A DNA stretch of 64,000 nt. Source: Cellvibrionaceae bacterium AOL6. GTDB taxonomy: Bacteria; Pseudomonadota; Gammaproteobacteria; Pseudomonadales; Cellvibrionaceae. The stretch's first letter is position 1; each line of letters starts with the position of its first letter. The DNA lies in contig NOXC01000009.1 of the NCBI GenBank assembly GCA_003265435.1, positions 108,583 through 172,582 on the forward strand, given 5' to 3'. The notes beneath the pieces were generated by a model. It did not search any database. It had not been told where the DNA came from and saw only the letters and a list, made by a program, of their open reading frames with translations. Below are positions 26,654-35,868 of the stretch, in pieces. The position numbers were made by a program, and so were the translations under genes.

Positions 26654-29566
26654 TTAAGGGCGTTGCAACGTTAATTCGGCACCGCTGTAGGTCAAGGTTT
26701 GCGTAATACTCTGCTCAAAATTGCCGAGTCCTTTCTGACCAGGTACAACCCAACGAAGGTGTATCGTACGCGTTTCTGCCATCTCAGGGAATGCCCCTTC
26801 ACGTGCACCGATTTTCAGAACGCCCGCCTCATCATCGTATGAAAATGGAATACGAGAGTACTCACCGTTCTCATAGTCATAACTACGGCCATCGTCCTCA
26901 TACAATGAGAATGCGCCGTCCGCTCCGACAAAAACATTGATCGTGAGATCGGCATTCAAACTCTGATCCGTGTGCTGTATCGCAGGGCCAGTCGGCACAA
27001 TGGCACCCGCCTTTACAAACAACGGCATACGTCCAAGCGGTGCGGATACCTCTACGTGTTGACCGCCCTCAAGACGCTCACCGCTGTCGAAATTGTACCA
27101 GTCTGCCCCTTCAGGCAAATACACTTTTCGACTGCGTGCGCCGTATTCATATACTGGACTGACCAGGAAAGCGGGACCAAACATATATTGGTCATTCAGA
27201 CTTGCTGCAGCTCGATCACCAGGGAAATCCATGGCCAGACCGCGCATCAAGGTACCGTCTTTGTGATACATGTCCCCCGCGAGGGAATAAATGTAGGGCA
27301 TCAACCGGTAACGCAACTTGGTGTAATGCACCATGCTGTCATAGACTTCGCTGCCCTCATCCGCGATGTTAAAAATTTCTCGATACGGGTTTTGGCCGTG
27401 AGAGCGGAACAGAGGAACGAAGGCGCCAAACTGGAACCAACGTACATTCAGCTCCTGCCATTCATCCTGCTGAGCCGGATCCATGTCCGCGTAGTGTCCG
27501 ACCACTTTGCCATCGAAATAGCGGTAGCGATCTTCAGGGGTAAAGCCACCGATGTCGAATGTCCAATTGGGTACACCCGCCATCGCTGTACCGACACCTG
27601 CCGCAATCTGCTCATGCAAGTTGGACCAGCGGCTGACAATATCGCCACTCCAGATCGCCGACGCAGTGCGTTGAATACCGCCAAAGCCTGAGCGAGTCAG
27701 AATGAATACGCGCGTATCCGGGGATTCAGCACGATCCCCCTGGTACATGGTTTCTGCATGCGGCACCGCGTAAGCATTGAATACTTCTGCACCTGTACCC
27801 AGGTAGTTCGGGCTCATCAATTCCTTACGTTTTATCCAGCTCACATTGGAATGAATATCCGGTTCTACCGCATCCAGCCACCACGCATCAAAACCCAAAA
27901 CATTCAGGTGTTCATGCATTTGCTGCCAGAACATCTCGCGGCCGGCTGGGTTGTAGGCATCGTAGAAGGCATTCAGGTAACCCTTGCCAATCCAGTCCAA
28001 ATTCCCTTCATCGATATTTCTATTGAGCATGTAGCCCTTTTCGTTGAGGGCTTTATAGTTATCGGTTTCTGGATAGAATTTGGGCCACACTGAAATCATG
28101 ATCTGTGCATTCATTTCATGCACTTTATCGACCATGGCCTGAGGGTCAGGGAAGTAGGTTTTGTCGAAGTCATGACTACCCCAAGCATCCTGAGGCCAGT
28201 ATGACCAATCGAGTACGATGTTATCGATGGGAATTTGGCGGTCGCGATATTCCTGCAGTGCCGCGAGCAATTCGTCTTGAGACTTGTAACGTTCGCGACT
28301 CTGCCAGAACCCGTAGGCCCAACGAGGCAACATGACGGACTTACCGGTCAGTTGACGATAGCCCGCAATCAATTCGTCTTTATCATCACCAACGACCACG
28401 TAATAGTCCACCATTTTGGCGGTATCGGACGCAAAAGCGTGTTTACTTTCCAGCTCGGCCATCGGCGCCTGATGCAAGACCCGAATGTAGCCGCCCTGCG
28501 GCTGCCAAGTGAGTTTGAAGGGCACTTTCTCGCCGGCTTTCATCTCGACTGGTGTCGGATGGAACCACGGGTTCCAATTCATGCGCCAGCGGTTCAGCGC
28601 CTCCTCACCGGCGAGGTCCAGGCTTGCGTAACCACTGCTGTACATCAAAATTTCATGCGTACCTGCCGTCTCACTTTCAATACTGCCTTCCCACACAATA
28701 CGAAGATCAGCCGCGTCTTTGACCTCTTCGGGGAAAGGCACTTCGCGCACGCTCGCATGACTCAGAAACTGATAGTTGATATGGTCTTCCACACGCTGCA
28801 GCAACAAGGTATCACCGTCGTAATAGCTGGCCGTCAGCCCGCCCGATTTACCTTCGGCATCGTACAGGGACAAAGTGGCGTTGAGGTCGACAGGCGCATT
28901 CGGATTGCCAAAACGGGAGTCTGCATTGTTGTCCCACAGAATGGCATAGTCGTTGGAGCTCAACAAATAGGGAATCGTAATGATCAGATTAAAGGTGGTC
29001 AGGTAAACATTCTCTCCAGCGAGATTAACCTGTCCATTCTGATGCTGACCGAGCCCGTAAAACGCCTCATCCGTCTCTCGGCTGAAGTACTGACGAATCG
29101 AACGTGAATCGGCATCAGGTGTTTCCGTTTCACGCAAAACGTCTGCAAACTGGGGCGCATCCGCTTGTGTCAGCAACGCGCCGGTTTCATCGAGAAAACG
29201 AATCTCACCCGACACAGCATCAATGTCAGCTTGTACTTCGGTCGTTTTCACCACGACACGCGTCCCGGCTTCATTCACGGTATAGTCCGCGCCTTTTGCG
29301 TCACCCACGATCATAATGCTTTGGACATCAGGCAGTGCCTGCGCGGGTGCAGCACTCACACGCAAAATATCGTCGTCTTCGACAAGCACTCGGATAACGG
29401 TATCAGACAAGGCGCTGGGCCGGACTTCAACACCACGATCCACTAATTTCACGGCCGATGCAGCGGCCTCAGATGTGTCCTCACTGGCCTTGTCCGAACA
29501 TGCGAACAAGCCCAAGCTCAATGCACACAGAGTCAAGGCTCTGGGCATGTGCTGTTTGGCAAACAT
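26654..29566 (-). CDS. GH31 alpha-xylosidase with PA14 insert (lipoprotein)
   Basis: A 970-residue glycoside hydrolase, predicted to remove non-reducing alpha-xylosyl units from xyloglucan oligosaccharides. The ATG at 29566 has a GAGGGAGAA site. A lipobox (GLFAC) at about residue 22 indicates anchoring to the outer membrane. A PA14 domain is inserted at about residues 240-370 (GGLTASYYDGDTL to YIRVLHQAP), as in Xyl31A of Cellvibrio japonicus. The (beta/alpha)8 barrel then carries the nucleophile Asp in WWLDAVEPD (~565) and the acid/base Asp in WSGDIVSRW (~642). The C-terminal beta domains include YEDDGRSYDYENGEYSRI. It follows GH35 by 39 bases in the same operon. Confidence 0.9.
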   Translation of the reverse strand: MFAKQHMPRALTLCALSLGLFACSDKASEDTSEAAASAVKLVDRGVEVRPSALSDTVIRVLVEDDDILRVSAAPAQALPDVQSIMIVGDAKGADYTVNEAGTRVVVKTTEVQADIDAVSGEIRFLDETGALLTQADAPQFADVLRETETPDADSRSIRQYFSRETDEAFYGLGQHQNGQVNLAGENVYLTTFNLIITIPYLLSSNDYAILWDNNADSRFGNPNAPVDLNATLSLYDAEGKSGGLTASYYDGDTLLLQRVEDHINYQFLSHASVREVPFPEEVKDAADLRIVWEGSIESETAGTHEILMYSSGYASLDLAGEEALNRWRMNWNPWFHPTPVEMKAGEKVPFKLTWQPQGGYIRVLHQAPMAELESKHAFASDTAKMVDYYVVVGDDKDELIAGYRQLTGKSVMLPRWAYGFWQSRERYKSQDELLAALQEYRDRQIPIDNIVLDWSYWPQDAWGSHDFDKTYFPDPQAMVDKVHEMNAQIMISVWPKFYPETDNYKALNEKGYMLNRNIDEGNLDWIGKGYLNAFYDAYNPAGREMFWQQMHEHLNVLGFDAWWLDAVEPDIHSNVSWIKRKELMSPNYLGTGAEVFNAYAVPHAETMYQGDRAESPDTRVFILTRSGFGGIQRTASAIWSGDIVSRWSNLHEQIAAGVGTAMAGVPNWTFDIGGFTPEDRYRYFDGKVVGHYADMDPAQQDEWQELNVRWFQFGAFVPLFRSHGQNPYREIFNIADEGSEVYDSMVHYTKLRYRLMPYIYSLAGDMYHKDGTLMRGLAMDFPGDRAAASLNDQYMFGPAFLVSPVYEYGARSRKVYLPEGADWYNFDSGERLEGGQHVEVSAPLGRMPLFVKAGAIVPTGPAIQHTDQSLNADLTINVFVGADGAFSLYEDDGRSYDYENGEYSRIPFSYDDEAGVLKIGAREGAFPEMAETRTIHLRWVVPGQKGLGNFEQSITQTLTYSGAELTLQRP

Positions 29567-29605
29567 AGGTTCTCCCTCGTATTTATTGTATTCGGTCTAC
29601 GTATT

Positions 29606-31291
29606 TCAGTAAGTCGCCATCTGTACTTTGAGCAGATGCGGCTTGCCATCAAAATTCAGGCCCCAATCGGTTTGATCACCGTTCCAGACCCGCTCCATAA
29701 TCCAATTATGATCTTCGTCAAAGTACCCCTCTTCGACTCGGACCGTCATCGTGCGCTCACCCTCAATTTCTGCACTCGGTAAAAAAGTGACTCTGGAGTG
29801 GTAACCGCTCACCAGAAAGGTATTTTCAGAAAGCTGGGCAATCAAAGCGCCGCCTTTCGCTGGGAAATTGCCCTGAGGGGGCGCAACCCAAAACATGGGG
29901 CGCCCGTAAGTCACTTCGGCATCCCAACGGCCCAGATCCAGTCGTTGGGTGTAGTCCTTCGCAACGGACGCGGCGTCTTTCTCGGTGTGTTTCGCATTCC
30001 AAATCTGCTCGTCCATTTCAAAGGTATCCGCAGGTTCAGCCACGCCCCAAACCTTGCCCTCGAAACTCAGGCGAGCCCACTCCCGAGCCCAAGGCGCAAT
30101 GACGCGATAGACTTCGGCGAACACTTCAAATTCCGCCTCGGTATAGCCTGGCGCGCCCAACGGGTAGTTGGTATACCCTGTGGTATCCATCCCAAACGGC
30201 GCGAAGCCAATACCTTGATGCCCCAGAGTTTCGAAGAGGTAGCGCGCATACGGCTGGTCGTTACCGATTTCAGCAACAAACAGGGGGTTGTCCTCTCGCG
30301 CATAGAGTTCAAGCACACGTTTTACCGTGCGATAATCACGAAAATAAATATCGGGCGAAATCATGTCGATATGAGGTGCTGCGATTTTCCACACAGGTAT
30401 CACATTATCGGTCGCGCCACCGCTTGAATATTGCCCCGGTTTACCCGGATTGAAAGGGTTTCGTAGGGCCACATTGACATTCATCGGTAAGGGGTACGCG
30501 GCCTTCCCTGCTTCTGCTATTTCATCGCAATAGCGCGCGATGTGCCATGCGTGGAAGAACTCATCAGCATCCTCACCGAAGACCTCAGACCAAGTGCCAG
30601 GTTCGCGTTCCAAGCCGCTTACTAACGCCTCTGGTACCGCCGCATCAAACAGCGCCTGCGCCGCCTCGGAATAATCTCGCGCAGCACCATAGGTCCCCAC
30701 CTCGTTCTGAACTTGAACCAGAATGACAGTGCGCTGCTTATCGACCTTCTTTAAGTGCTGCATCATTGCAACAAAGGCTTTCTTATCGGCTTCGAGCGTG
30801 GAACGATGTACTGGGCTAAGAGAATTCAGGGTACTGCCGTCCTTCAGCGTCACCCTGGGAAAACGAGCATCGTCCAGCTTTACCCACGCAGGAGCATAGT
30901 GAGGCGCGTTGTTTTTCCAAGTCGCAAACCACAACAAGATCAGGCGAACATTGTGCTTGCGTGCATCTTTTAATAGATAATCTATATAGGAAAAATCAAA
31001 CTCTCCTTCTCGCGGCTCTATCTGCTCCCACGCCACATTGATTTCAACCGTGTTCGCGTGCACCTGCTCTACGACAGGCCATACCTCTTTTAGCGCTGCG
31101 GGGTAATTACTGGAGTTATTGGTTTGAGCACCCAATATCAACCAGGGCGCACCATCCACCATGAGCGCATGTCGGCCGTTTTGAGTCACGAGTTCGGGAA
31201 TGGGTTTGGCTGCCTCTACATACAGAGACACGAAGGAAAGAAAAACAACACAACACAAGTTTCTAAAAGACATTTCAATATCCGAGGTCAT
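29606..31291 (-). CDS. GH35 beta-galactosidase
   Basis: An exported GH35 enzyme (561 residues, or 555 from an internal ATG at 31273 with a better-placed GGA site). It is expected to remove the galactosyl (possibly already defucosylated) residues from xyloglucan side chains. A signal peptide (FLSFVSLYVEA) is followed by the barrel: WLILGAQTNNSS, ANTVEINVAWEQIEP and LLWFATWKNN. The acid/base Glu lies in LVQVQNEVGTYG (~197) and the nucleophile Glu in LFVAEIGND (~341). Its size and order beside GH31, GH95 and a TonB-dependent receptor parallel Bgl35A in Cellvibrio japonicus. It is 5 bases after the halogenase-like gene, so tightly coupled to it. Confidence 0.9.
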   Translation of the reverse strand: MTSDIEMSFRNLCCVVFLSFVSLYVEAAKPIPELVTQNGRHALMVDGAPWLILGAQTNNSSNYPAALKEVWPVVEQVHANTVEINVAWEQIEPREGEFDFSYIDYLLKDARKHNVRLILLWFATWKNNAPHYAPAWVKLDDARFPRVTLKDGSTLNSLSPVHRSTLEADKKAFVAMMQHLKKVDKQRTVILVQVQNEVGTYGAARDYSEAAQALFDAAVPEALVSGLEREPGTWSEVFGEDADEFFHAWHIARYCDEIAEAGKAAYPLPMNVNVALRNPFNPGKPGQYSSGGATDNVIPVWKIAAPHIDMISPDIYFRDYRTVKRVLELYAREDNPLFVAEIGNDQPYARYLFETLGHQGIGFAPFGMDTTGYTNYPLGAPGYTEAEFEVFAEVYRVIAPWAREWARLSFEGKVWGVAEPADTFEMDEQIWNAKHTEKDAASVAKDYTQRLDLGRWDAEVTYGRPMFWVAPPQGNFPAKGGALIAQLSENTFLVSGYHSRVTFLPSAEIEGERTMTVRVEEGYFDEDHNWIMERVWNGDQTDWGLNFDGKPHLLKVQMATY

Positions 31292-31296
31292 CGTTA

Positions 31297-32805
31297 TTAA
31301 ATTTCTGAGCCTAACATTTCCTGCAAGAAAGCCTTGTGCTCTGGCGCATGAATGACGGCCGCATCAATGGCTCGCTTACACCCATCCATAGCCCTCTGCA
31401 CAAGCTCTGGCGGGACGTTGACCACATCAGGAGAAAAGTTTTGAGGGAGATAACCGAAACCTGCATACATGGCATGCCAACTTGGATCACGAAACGATTC
31501 CATCTCGAAAGAAAGTATGTCGCCAGTCGACTGAAAAGCCGCAATCTTATTTTGCAACTCCGTCGGTACACTAGACACACGACGATCTCGCCAAAACAGG
31601 GAATCCGAACGCTTCGAGCTGATATAGTGTAGAATTATGAAATCGCGCACTCGCTCGAATTCCATTCTATTCAGTTCATTCGCTCTCGCTCTCGCCTCAT
31701 CCAAAAGATGCAGATCCGGCAAGTGAGCAATAATCTTCGCAATGCCCGTGTGCATCAAAGAAATACTAGTCGATTCAAGCGGTTCCAAAAAGCCACTCGA
31801 AAGACCGACCGCAGCACAATTGGACACCCAAAAACGCGGCCGCATACCCGTACTAAATCGAATTAACCTCGGCTCGGTCGTTCGATTTTCCGTTACTTCT
31901 TTTTCAAACTCAACAAGCGCATCCTCTTCGCTTTGATATGCACTTGAAAAAACATAGCCGTTTCCTACCCGATTTCGTAGAGGAATTTTCCAACGCCACC
32001 CGTTTGACAGCGCTTTTGACACAGTGAAAGGAGGAATTGTCGAACCCTGTTCGGTCTGCATTACCCAGGCTCTATCGCAGGGTAGCCACTTCGACCAATC
32101 CTCAAAGGGCTCATGATATACCCCGTTCAGCAGTCTTGAAGAAAAGCCGGTACAATCAACAAAGAAATCGGCCTTAATTCGCCTTCCGTTGTCGAGCTGC
32201 AAGGATTCAATCATTCCTGATTGTGGATTTTGTGAAACGCCCTCGACAGTCGCAGAGACCCACTCAACACCCCTCTTCTGCGAATACTCACGAAGAAACT
32301 GAGCGTAAAGCGTGGCATCAAAATGGTAGGCATAGCCATACCATGCCAACGGATTTTCAGAACCATTATCGGGAATAGAAAAGCGTCCAGACTTCGCGAG
32401 CGCAGAACATAACGAAAACTCGGTCAAATCTGGAGTGGCCGCGTCTACGCCCGCTCTGAACCAACATGAAGCAAAACTTGCAGGACCAATTTTGACACCA
32501 AAATCAGAAAAAGGATGAAAGAAACTTGTACCTTTATTAGCCCATTCGTCAAACCGAATACCTAGTTTAAACGTCGCATTTGTTCTTCTGAAGAATTCGA
32601 CCTCGTCTATACCCAGCTCGTTGTGAACATTTGCAATTGCCGGTACAGTCGCCTCCCCAACGCCAACGGGTGCATGCGTGGGTGATTCTATTAACGTCAC
32701 GGTCACATCTTTGGCGCCATAGGTATTCGCGAGAATAGCTGCAGCGCTCCATCCTGCCGTCCCGCCACCGACAACGGCAAAGGAACGAATTTTTTTCGCA
32801 TTCAT
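31297..32805 (-). CDS. flavin-dependent tryptophan-halogenase-like protein
   Basis: A 502-residue protein of the tryptophan halogenase family. It has the FAD-binding VVGGGTAGWSAA at residues 12-23, GVGEATVP, the catalytic-type Lys in TFKLGIRFDEW, the halogenase-diagnostic WRWKIP motif (GWRWKIPLR), and VGLSSGFLEPLESTSI. Classic members chlorinate tryptophan. Many relatives sit next to TonB-dependent receptors in polysaccharide loci without known halogenated products, as here. It has no signal peptide, so it acts in the cytoplasm. It lies between the receptor gene and GH35 with 5 bases to GH35. Its substrate in this island is unknown; a sensor or carbohydrate-linked flavoenzyme is possible. Confidence 0.82.
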   Translation of the reverse strand: MNAKKIRSFAVVGGGTAGWSAAAILANTYGAKDVTVTLIESPTHAPVGVGEATVPAIANVHNELGIDEVEFFRRTNATFKLGIRFDEWANKGTSFFHPFSDFGVKIGPASFASCWFRAGVDAATPDLTEFSLCSALAKSGRFSIPDNGSENPLAWYGYAYHFDATLYAQFLREYSQKRGVEWVSATVEGVSQNPQSGMIESLQLDNGRRIKADFFVDCTGFSSRLLNGVYHEPFEDWSKWLPCDRAWVMQTEQGSTIPPFTVSKALSNGWRWKIPLRNRVGNGYVFSSAYQSEEDALVEFEKEVTENRTTEPRLIRFSTGMRPRFWVSNCAAVGLSSGFLEPLESTSISLMHTGIAKIIAHLPDLHLLDEARARANELNRMEFERVRDFIILHYISSKRSDSLFWRDRRVSSVPTELQNKIAAFQSTGDILSFEMESFRDPSWHAMYAGFGYLPQNFSPDVVNVPPELVQRAMDGCKRAIDAAVIHAPEHKAFLQEMLGSEI

Positions 32806-32824
32806 ATATCGATACCTCTACAAC

Positions 32825-32847
32825 AGCCCGCCTCGATGAGGCGGGCT
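32825..32847. other. strong intercistronic hairpin after receptor gene
   Basis: A perfect 10-bp stem (AGCCCGCCTC / GAGGCGGGCT) with a 3-base loop lies between the receptor stop and the halogenase-like gene. With no T-run it is more likely a partial terminator or stabiliser that keeps receptor mRNA above the downstream genes. Confidence 0.6.
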
Positions 32848-32857
32848 AAAGGCCTCA

Positions 32858-35743
32858 TCAGTATGTTACGCGAAGACTCAAGCCATAACGCGTATCTTGG
32901 CTGTAAACAAACGCAGTATGATCACCGGCATCATTTTGTCGCATGATCCCCTTGGTTTCTGACTGAGAAATATTGTATGCCTCAAAGTTCACGGAGAAGT
33001 GCTCATTGATGTCATATCCCATTGATAGATCAAGCTGACCATATTCGTCGGCAAAGACAGGCAACTTCCAAACAACATTGTTGTCTTCTCCATTCCAGCC
33101 ATTAGGCCCGATAGATTGCAAGGACTCGCTGCTGTAGTTGTACGCCAACCGTGCATAAAATCCATACTTCTCATACATTAAAGCGACGTTGTAGGTATTT
33201 TCTGAAAGCCCCTCTAATGGCAGATCAGTAATTACACTGCCATCAGTATCGACAGGCTCAGTTCCTTCATTCGCTGGCACCTCGGAAGAACTGTCTACAT
33301 AAGTATAGTTCGCCGTTACGCCGAAACCGTCGAACGGACCAGGCAAGTTATCAAAGTAGTACGTCGCACCCACTTCAAACCCTGTAATGTCAGCAGTACC
33401 CGTATTCACAACAGTATTCGTCGTAACAGGAAGTTCATACACGTCAAGCTGCAAGTTCTGTGTGCGGAAGAAGTCCGACACATCCTTCTTGAAGAAAGCG
33501 CCGTACAACATGCCGCCGGCGTCGTTAAAGTACCACTCAGCAGATAAATCAAATTGATTTGCCAGCATAGGTTCAAGATAAGGGTTGGTTTCGTCTGAGT
33601 TCAAATCAAAATTAAACATATCCAGCGTCACATCTTCTGGATTTGTCGGACGCTCCTCTTCAGGAATAGAATCATCCCAACTCGTATCCAAGCTCCATAC
33701 CGCTTTCATACGCCAAAACTCTGGCCGCCAAATAGCTTGAGAAGCTGAAAAACGCAACACCACATCTTCAGTTGGATAATACATCAGGTTCAGGCTGGGC
33801 AAGACATTCGTATAATCATTCTCGGCATTAAAATCCTGAGGAGGGAAATAGAAAATTGTGCCATCCCCAACCTGCAAACCGGGCGACTGGAAATGTCCTC
33901 GCGCAAGGTTTTCGGTTTCCACATATCGAACACCGATATTACCTTTGACTTGCTCCCCAAAACCAAAGTCCAAACGCACATACGCAGCCTGCGTTTTTTC
34001 TTCCTGGGTATTCGTGTTTGCGTAGTAATCCAAATTTGCATCTGTTTCAAAATTTGGCGTGCTTGTGGCCCACTCGAACCCCTCTGCTGGGGGTGTCGCA
34101 GCGATCATAGCATTGGTGGAACCAACAAAATCATTCATCGCGTCACGATTAAACATCCAAGCTTCGGTTGGGACTTTCGCGTTACCTCTTTGAAAATCGT
34201 CGTAGCTAAAAGGCTCAACCAAGTCTTCGTTATTAATCCTTGGAACATTTTCTCCCCAAGTCCAAGCGTTCCACGGCTGCACGCGCGCGGACCAACTGGA
34301 CCCATCCCGGTTCGTCGCTTTCCGTTTTGAATACCGAACACCGGCTTTCACCGACTTAACAATTGATTGATCGAAATCGTATTGCACATCGAGGCGCGCC
34401 GCATTAGAGTCCGCGTCGTTGTCTGCTGGCAAGGTCATCATCTGACCATAGGAATAATTACTCAAATCAGCGAGCGTATTATCGACGTCTTCGATGGCCG
34501 GACCAGAACTAGAGTTCAAGTCCGCTACACGAACATATTGCGGAGAAACTACTGTACCCAAGGTGTAATCCTCCCTAGTCGCGGAGGATAGAACTCGCTG
34601 CACATCGCCCGACACCGTCCAAGCATCAGAGCTCCATTTAAAGCCACCCGAAAAATCGCCGGTTTTACTTTCGTTCGCTGCAATTCGAGAACTGGTTCCC
34701 AGTGCGATCCCTTCAGGCGCGGTCATTGTGCCACTGACTAGAGCATTGTTACTGTCATAAACCCAATCGTTGTCCTCGGTAGGTACAGGGAACGAACCTG
34801 CATCCAAGAAAAATGCGTTTTCATACCAATCCCGCTTAGCCTCACTTTGGAACGCAGTGAAATACAGCTCAGTGCTTTCTGTTGGCGCCCATTGCAGCGC
34901 AACATACTGTCCATCACGCTCACGGAAATAGTCGTTGCGTCGCCAGTCAGATCCCTTAGGAACCCAAACCGTTTCACCTTCGTTAATGTCATCACGGGGG
35001 AAAAACGCTCGATTGTATAGGTTATCTGCGCGACTCGATGTTTCAGAAGTTGAAAGATCGATCAGAAAACCTAAGCGGCCGATAGAAGTATCCCAGTTAT
35101 TGCTATAAAGCACCGACCCTTCGTAGTTCACTTCATCGATCACATCACCGTAATTCCCCTTTACTGTGGCCGCAACAACTTGAGAATCGTCGTCGAAAGG
35201 CATACGCGTTCGTAAGTTAACAATACCGCCTAATCCCCCCTCCACCATATCTGCAGTGGGTGTTTTATAGACATCCACCCCCGCCATCAGCGTTGCTGGA
35301 ACGTCGTCAAAGCTCAAGCTTCGGCCGTCACTCGCAGAAAAGATATCTCGGCCGTTAAGTTCTGCCCGCACTTGCGGTAAACCACGCACGGACACACCGG
35401 CACCCTCACCGGCAAAATGTTCTGGATCGCCCGGATCATCGAAACGCGTTACCGATACGCCGGGAACGCGTTGAAGTGCTTCTGCAATGCTTCGATCAGG
35501 CAGCTTACCAATATCTTCAGCCACAATACTGTCCACGATATTGTCGGAATACCGCTTAATATCTTGTGCGGTCGCGAGACTGGCTCGCTGTCCCGTCACC
35601 AGAAGTACTTCATCTTCTGACAACTGAGATTCGTCCTGGGCAACGGCCACTGAAGATAACACGCCCATGGCGGCCATCGTCAGCAAGGAAGCAGAGGTTT
35701 TGATACGGCAAAGTTTTCTTTGAGTTTTGAGTGGTTTAGTCAC
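32858..35743 (-). CDS. TonB-dependent receptor for oligosaccharide import
   Basis: A 961-residue outer-membrane receptor. The GTG at 35743 is preferred: GGGAG lies 7 bases upstream, and the protein then begins MTKPLKTQ before the signal peptide (ASLLTMAAMGVLSSVAVAQ). A TonB-box-like stretch (EVLLVTG) precedes the plug (about 65-180; IVAEDIGKLPDRSIAEALQRVPGVSV). This plug and the GIMRQND-type barrel ending belong to the proteobacterial carbohydrate receptors usually named TonB-dependent receptors of the Caulobacter MalA kind. The barrel closes with an aromatic tail (LSLRVTY). It heads the block halogenase-GH35-GH31. A 7-12-7 palindrome lies about 100 bases before it. Energy would come from a TonB such as that at 51 kb. 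Confidence 0.9.
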   Translation of the reverse strand: MTKPLKTQRKLCRIKTSASLLTMAAMGVLSSVAVAQDESQLSEDEVLLVTGQRASLATAQDIKRYSDNIVDSIVAEDIGKLPDRSIAEALQRVPGVSVTRFDDPGDPEHFAGEGAGVSVRGLPQVRAELNGRDIFSASDGRSLSFDDVPATLMAGVDVYKTPTADMVEGGLGGIVNLRTRMPFDDDSQVVAATVKGNYGDVIDEVNYEGSVLYSNNWDTSIGRLGFLIDLSTSETSSRADNLYNRAFFPRDDINEGETVWVPKGSDWRRNDYFRERDGQYVALQWAPTESTELYFTAFQSEAKRDWYENAFFLDAGSFPVPTEDNDWVYDSNNALVSGTMTAPEGIALGTSSRIAANESKTGDFSGGFKWSSDAWTVSGDVQRVLSSATREDYTLGTVVSPQYVRVADLNSSSGPAIEDVDNTLADLSNYSYGQMMTLPADNDADSNAARLDVQYDFDQSIVKSVKAGVRYSKRKATNRDGSSWSARVQPWNAWTWGENVPRINNEDLVEPFSYDDFQRGNAKVPTEAWMFNRDAMNDFVGSTNAMIAATPPAEGFEWATSTPNFETDANLDYYANTNTQEEKTQAAYVRLDFGFGEQVKGNIGVRYVETENLARGHFQSPGLQVGDGTIFYFPPQDFNAENDYTNVLPSLNLMYYPTEDVVLRFSASQAIWRPEFWRMKAVWSLDTSWDDSIPEEERPTNPEDVTLDMFNFDLNSDETNPYLEPMLANQFDLSAEWYFNDAGGMLYGAFFKKDVSDFFRTQNLQLDVYELPVTTNTVVNTGTADITGFEVGATYYFDNLPGPFDGFGVTANYTYVDSSSEVPANEGTEPVDTDGSVITDLPLEGLSENTYNVALMYEKYGFYARLAYNYSSESLQSIGPNGWNGEDNNVVWKLPVFADEYGQLDLSMGYDINEHFSVNFEAYNISQSETKGIMRQNDAGDHTAFVYSQDTRYGLSLRVTY

Positions 35744-35833
35744 GGCTGAACTCCCATTATTTTTATTTACTGCACCTTGTGGCACTTTTTCGTTTTCATA
35801 AACCTAACTGCGAGCCTATAAAAACACGCTGTT

Positions 35834-35859
35834 GTGATCGGAATGCCAGCCTCGATCAC
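35834..35859. promoter_or_regulatory. palindrome upstream of receptor gene
   Basis: Perfect 7-bp arms (GTGATCG / CGATCAC) are separated by 12 bases, about 90-115 bases before the receptor start and just after the GH95 stop. The spacing does not suit CRP. It is a candidate operator for a regulator of this island. Confidence 0.4.
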
Positions 35860-35868
35860 GTTGACACT

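Noticed and set aside
35834..35859. CRP site before the receptor gene
   Set aside because: Arms resemble TGTGA/TCAC but the spacing is far too long for CRP.
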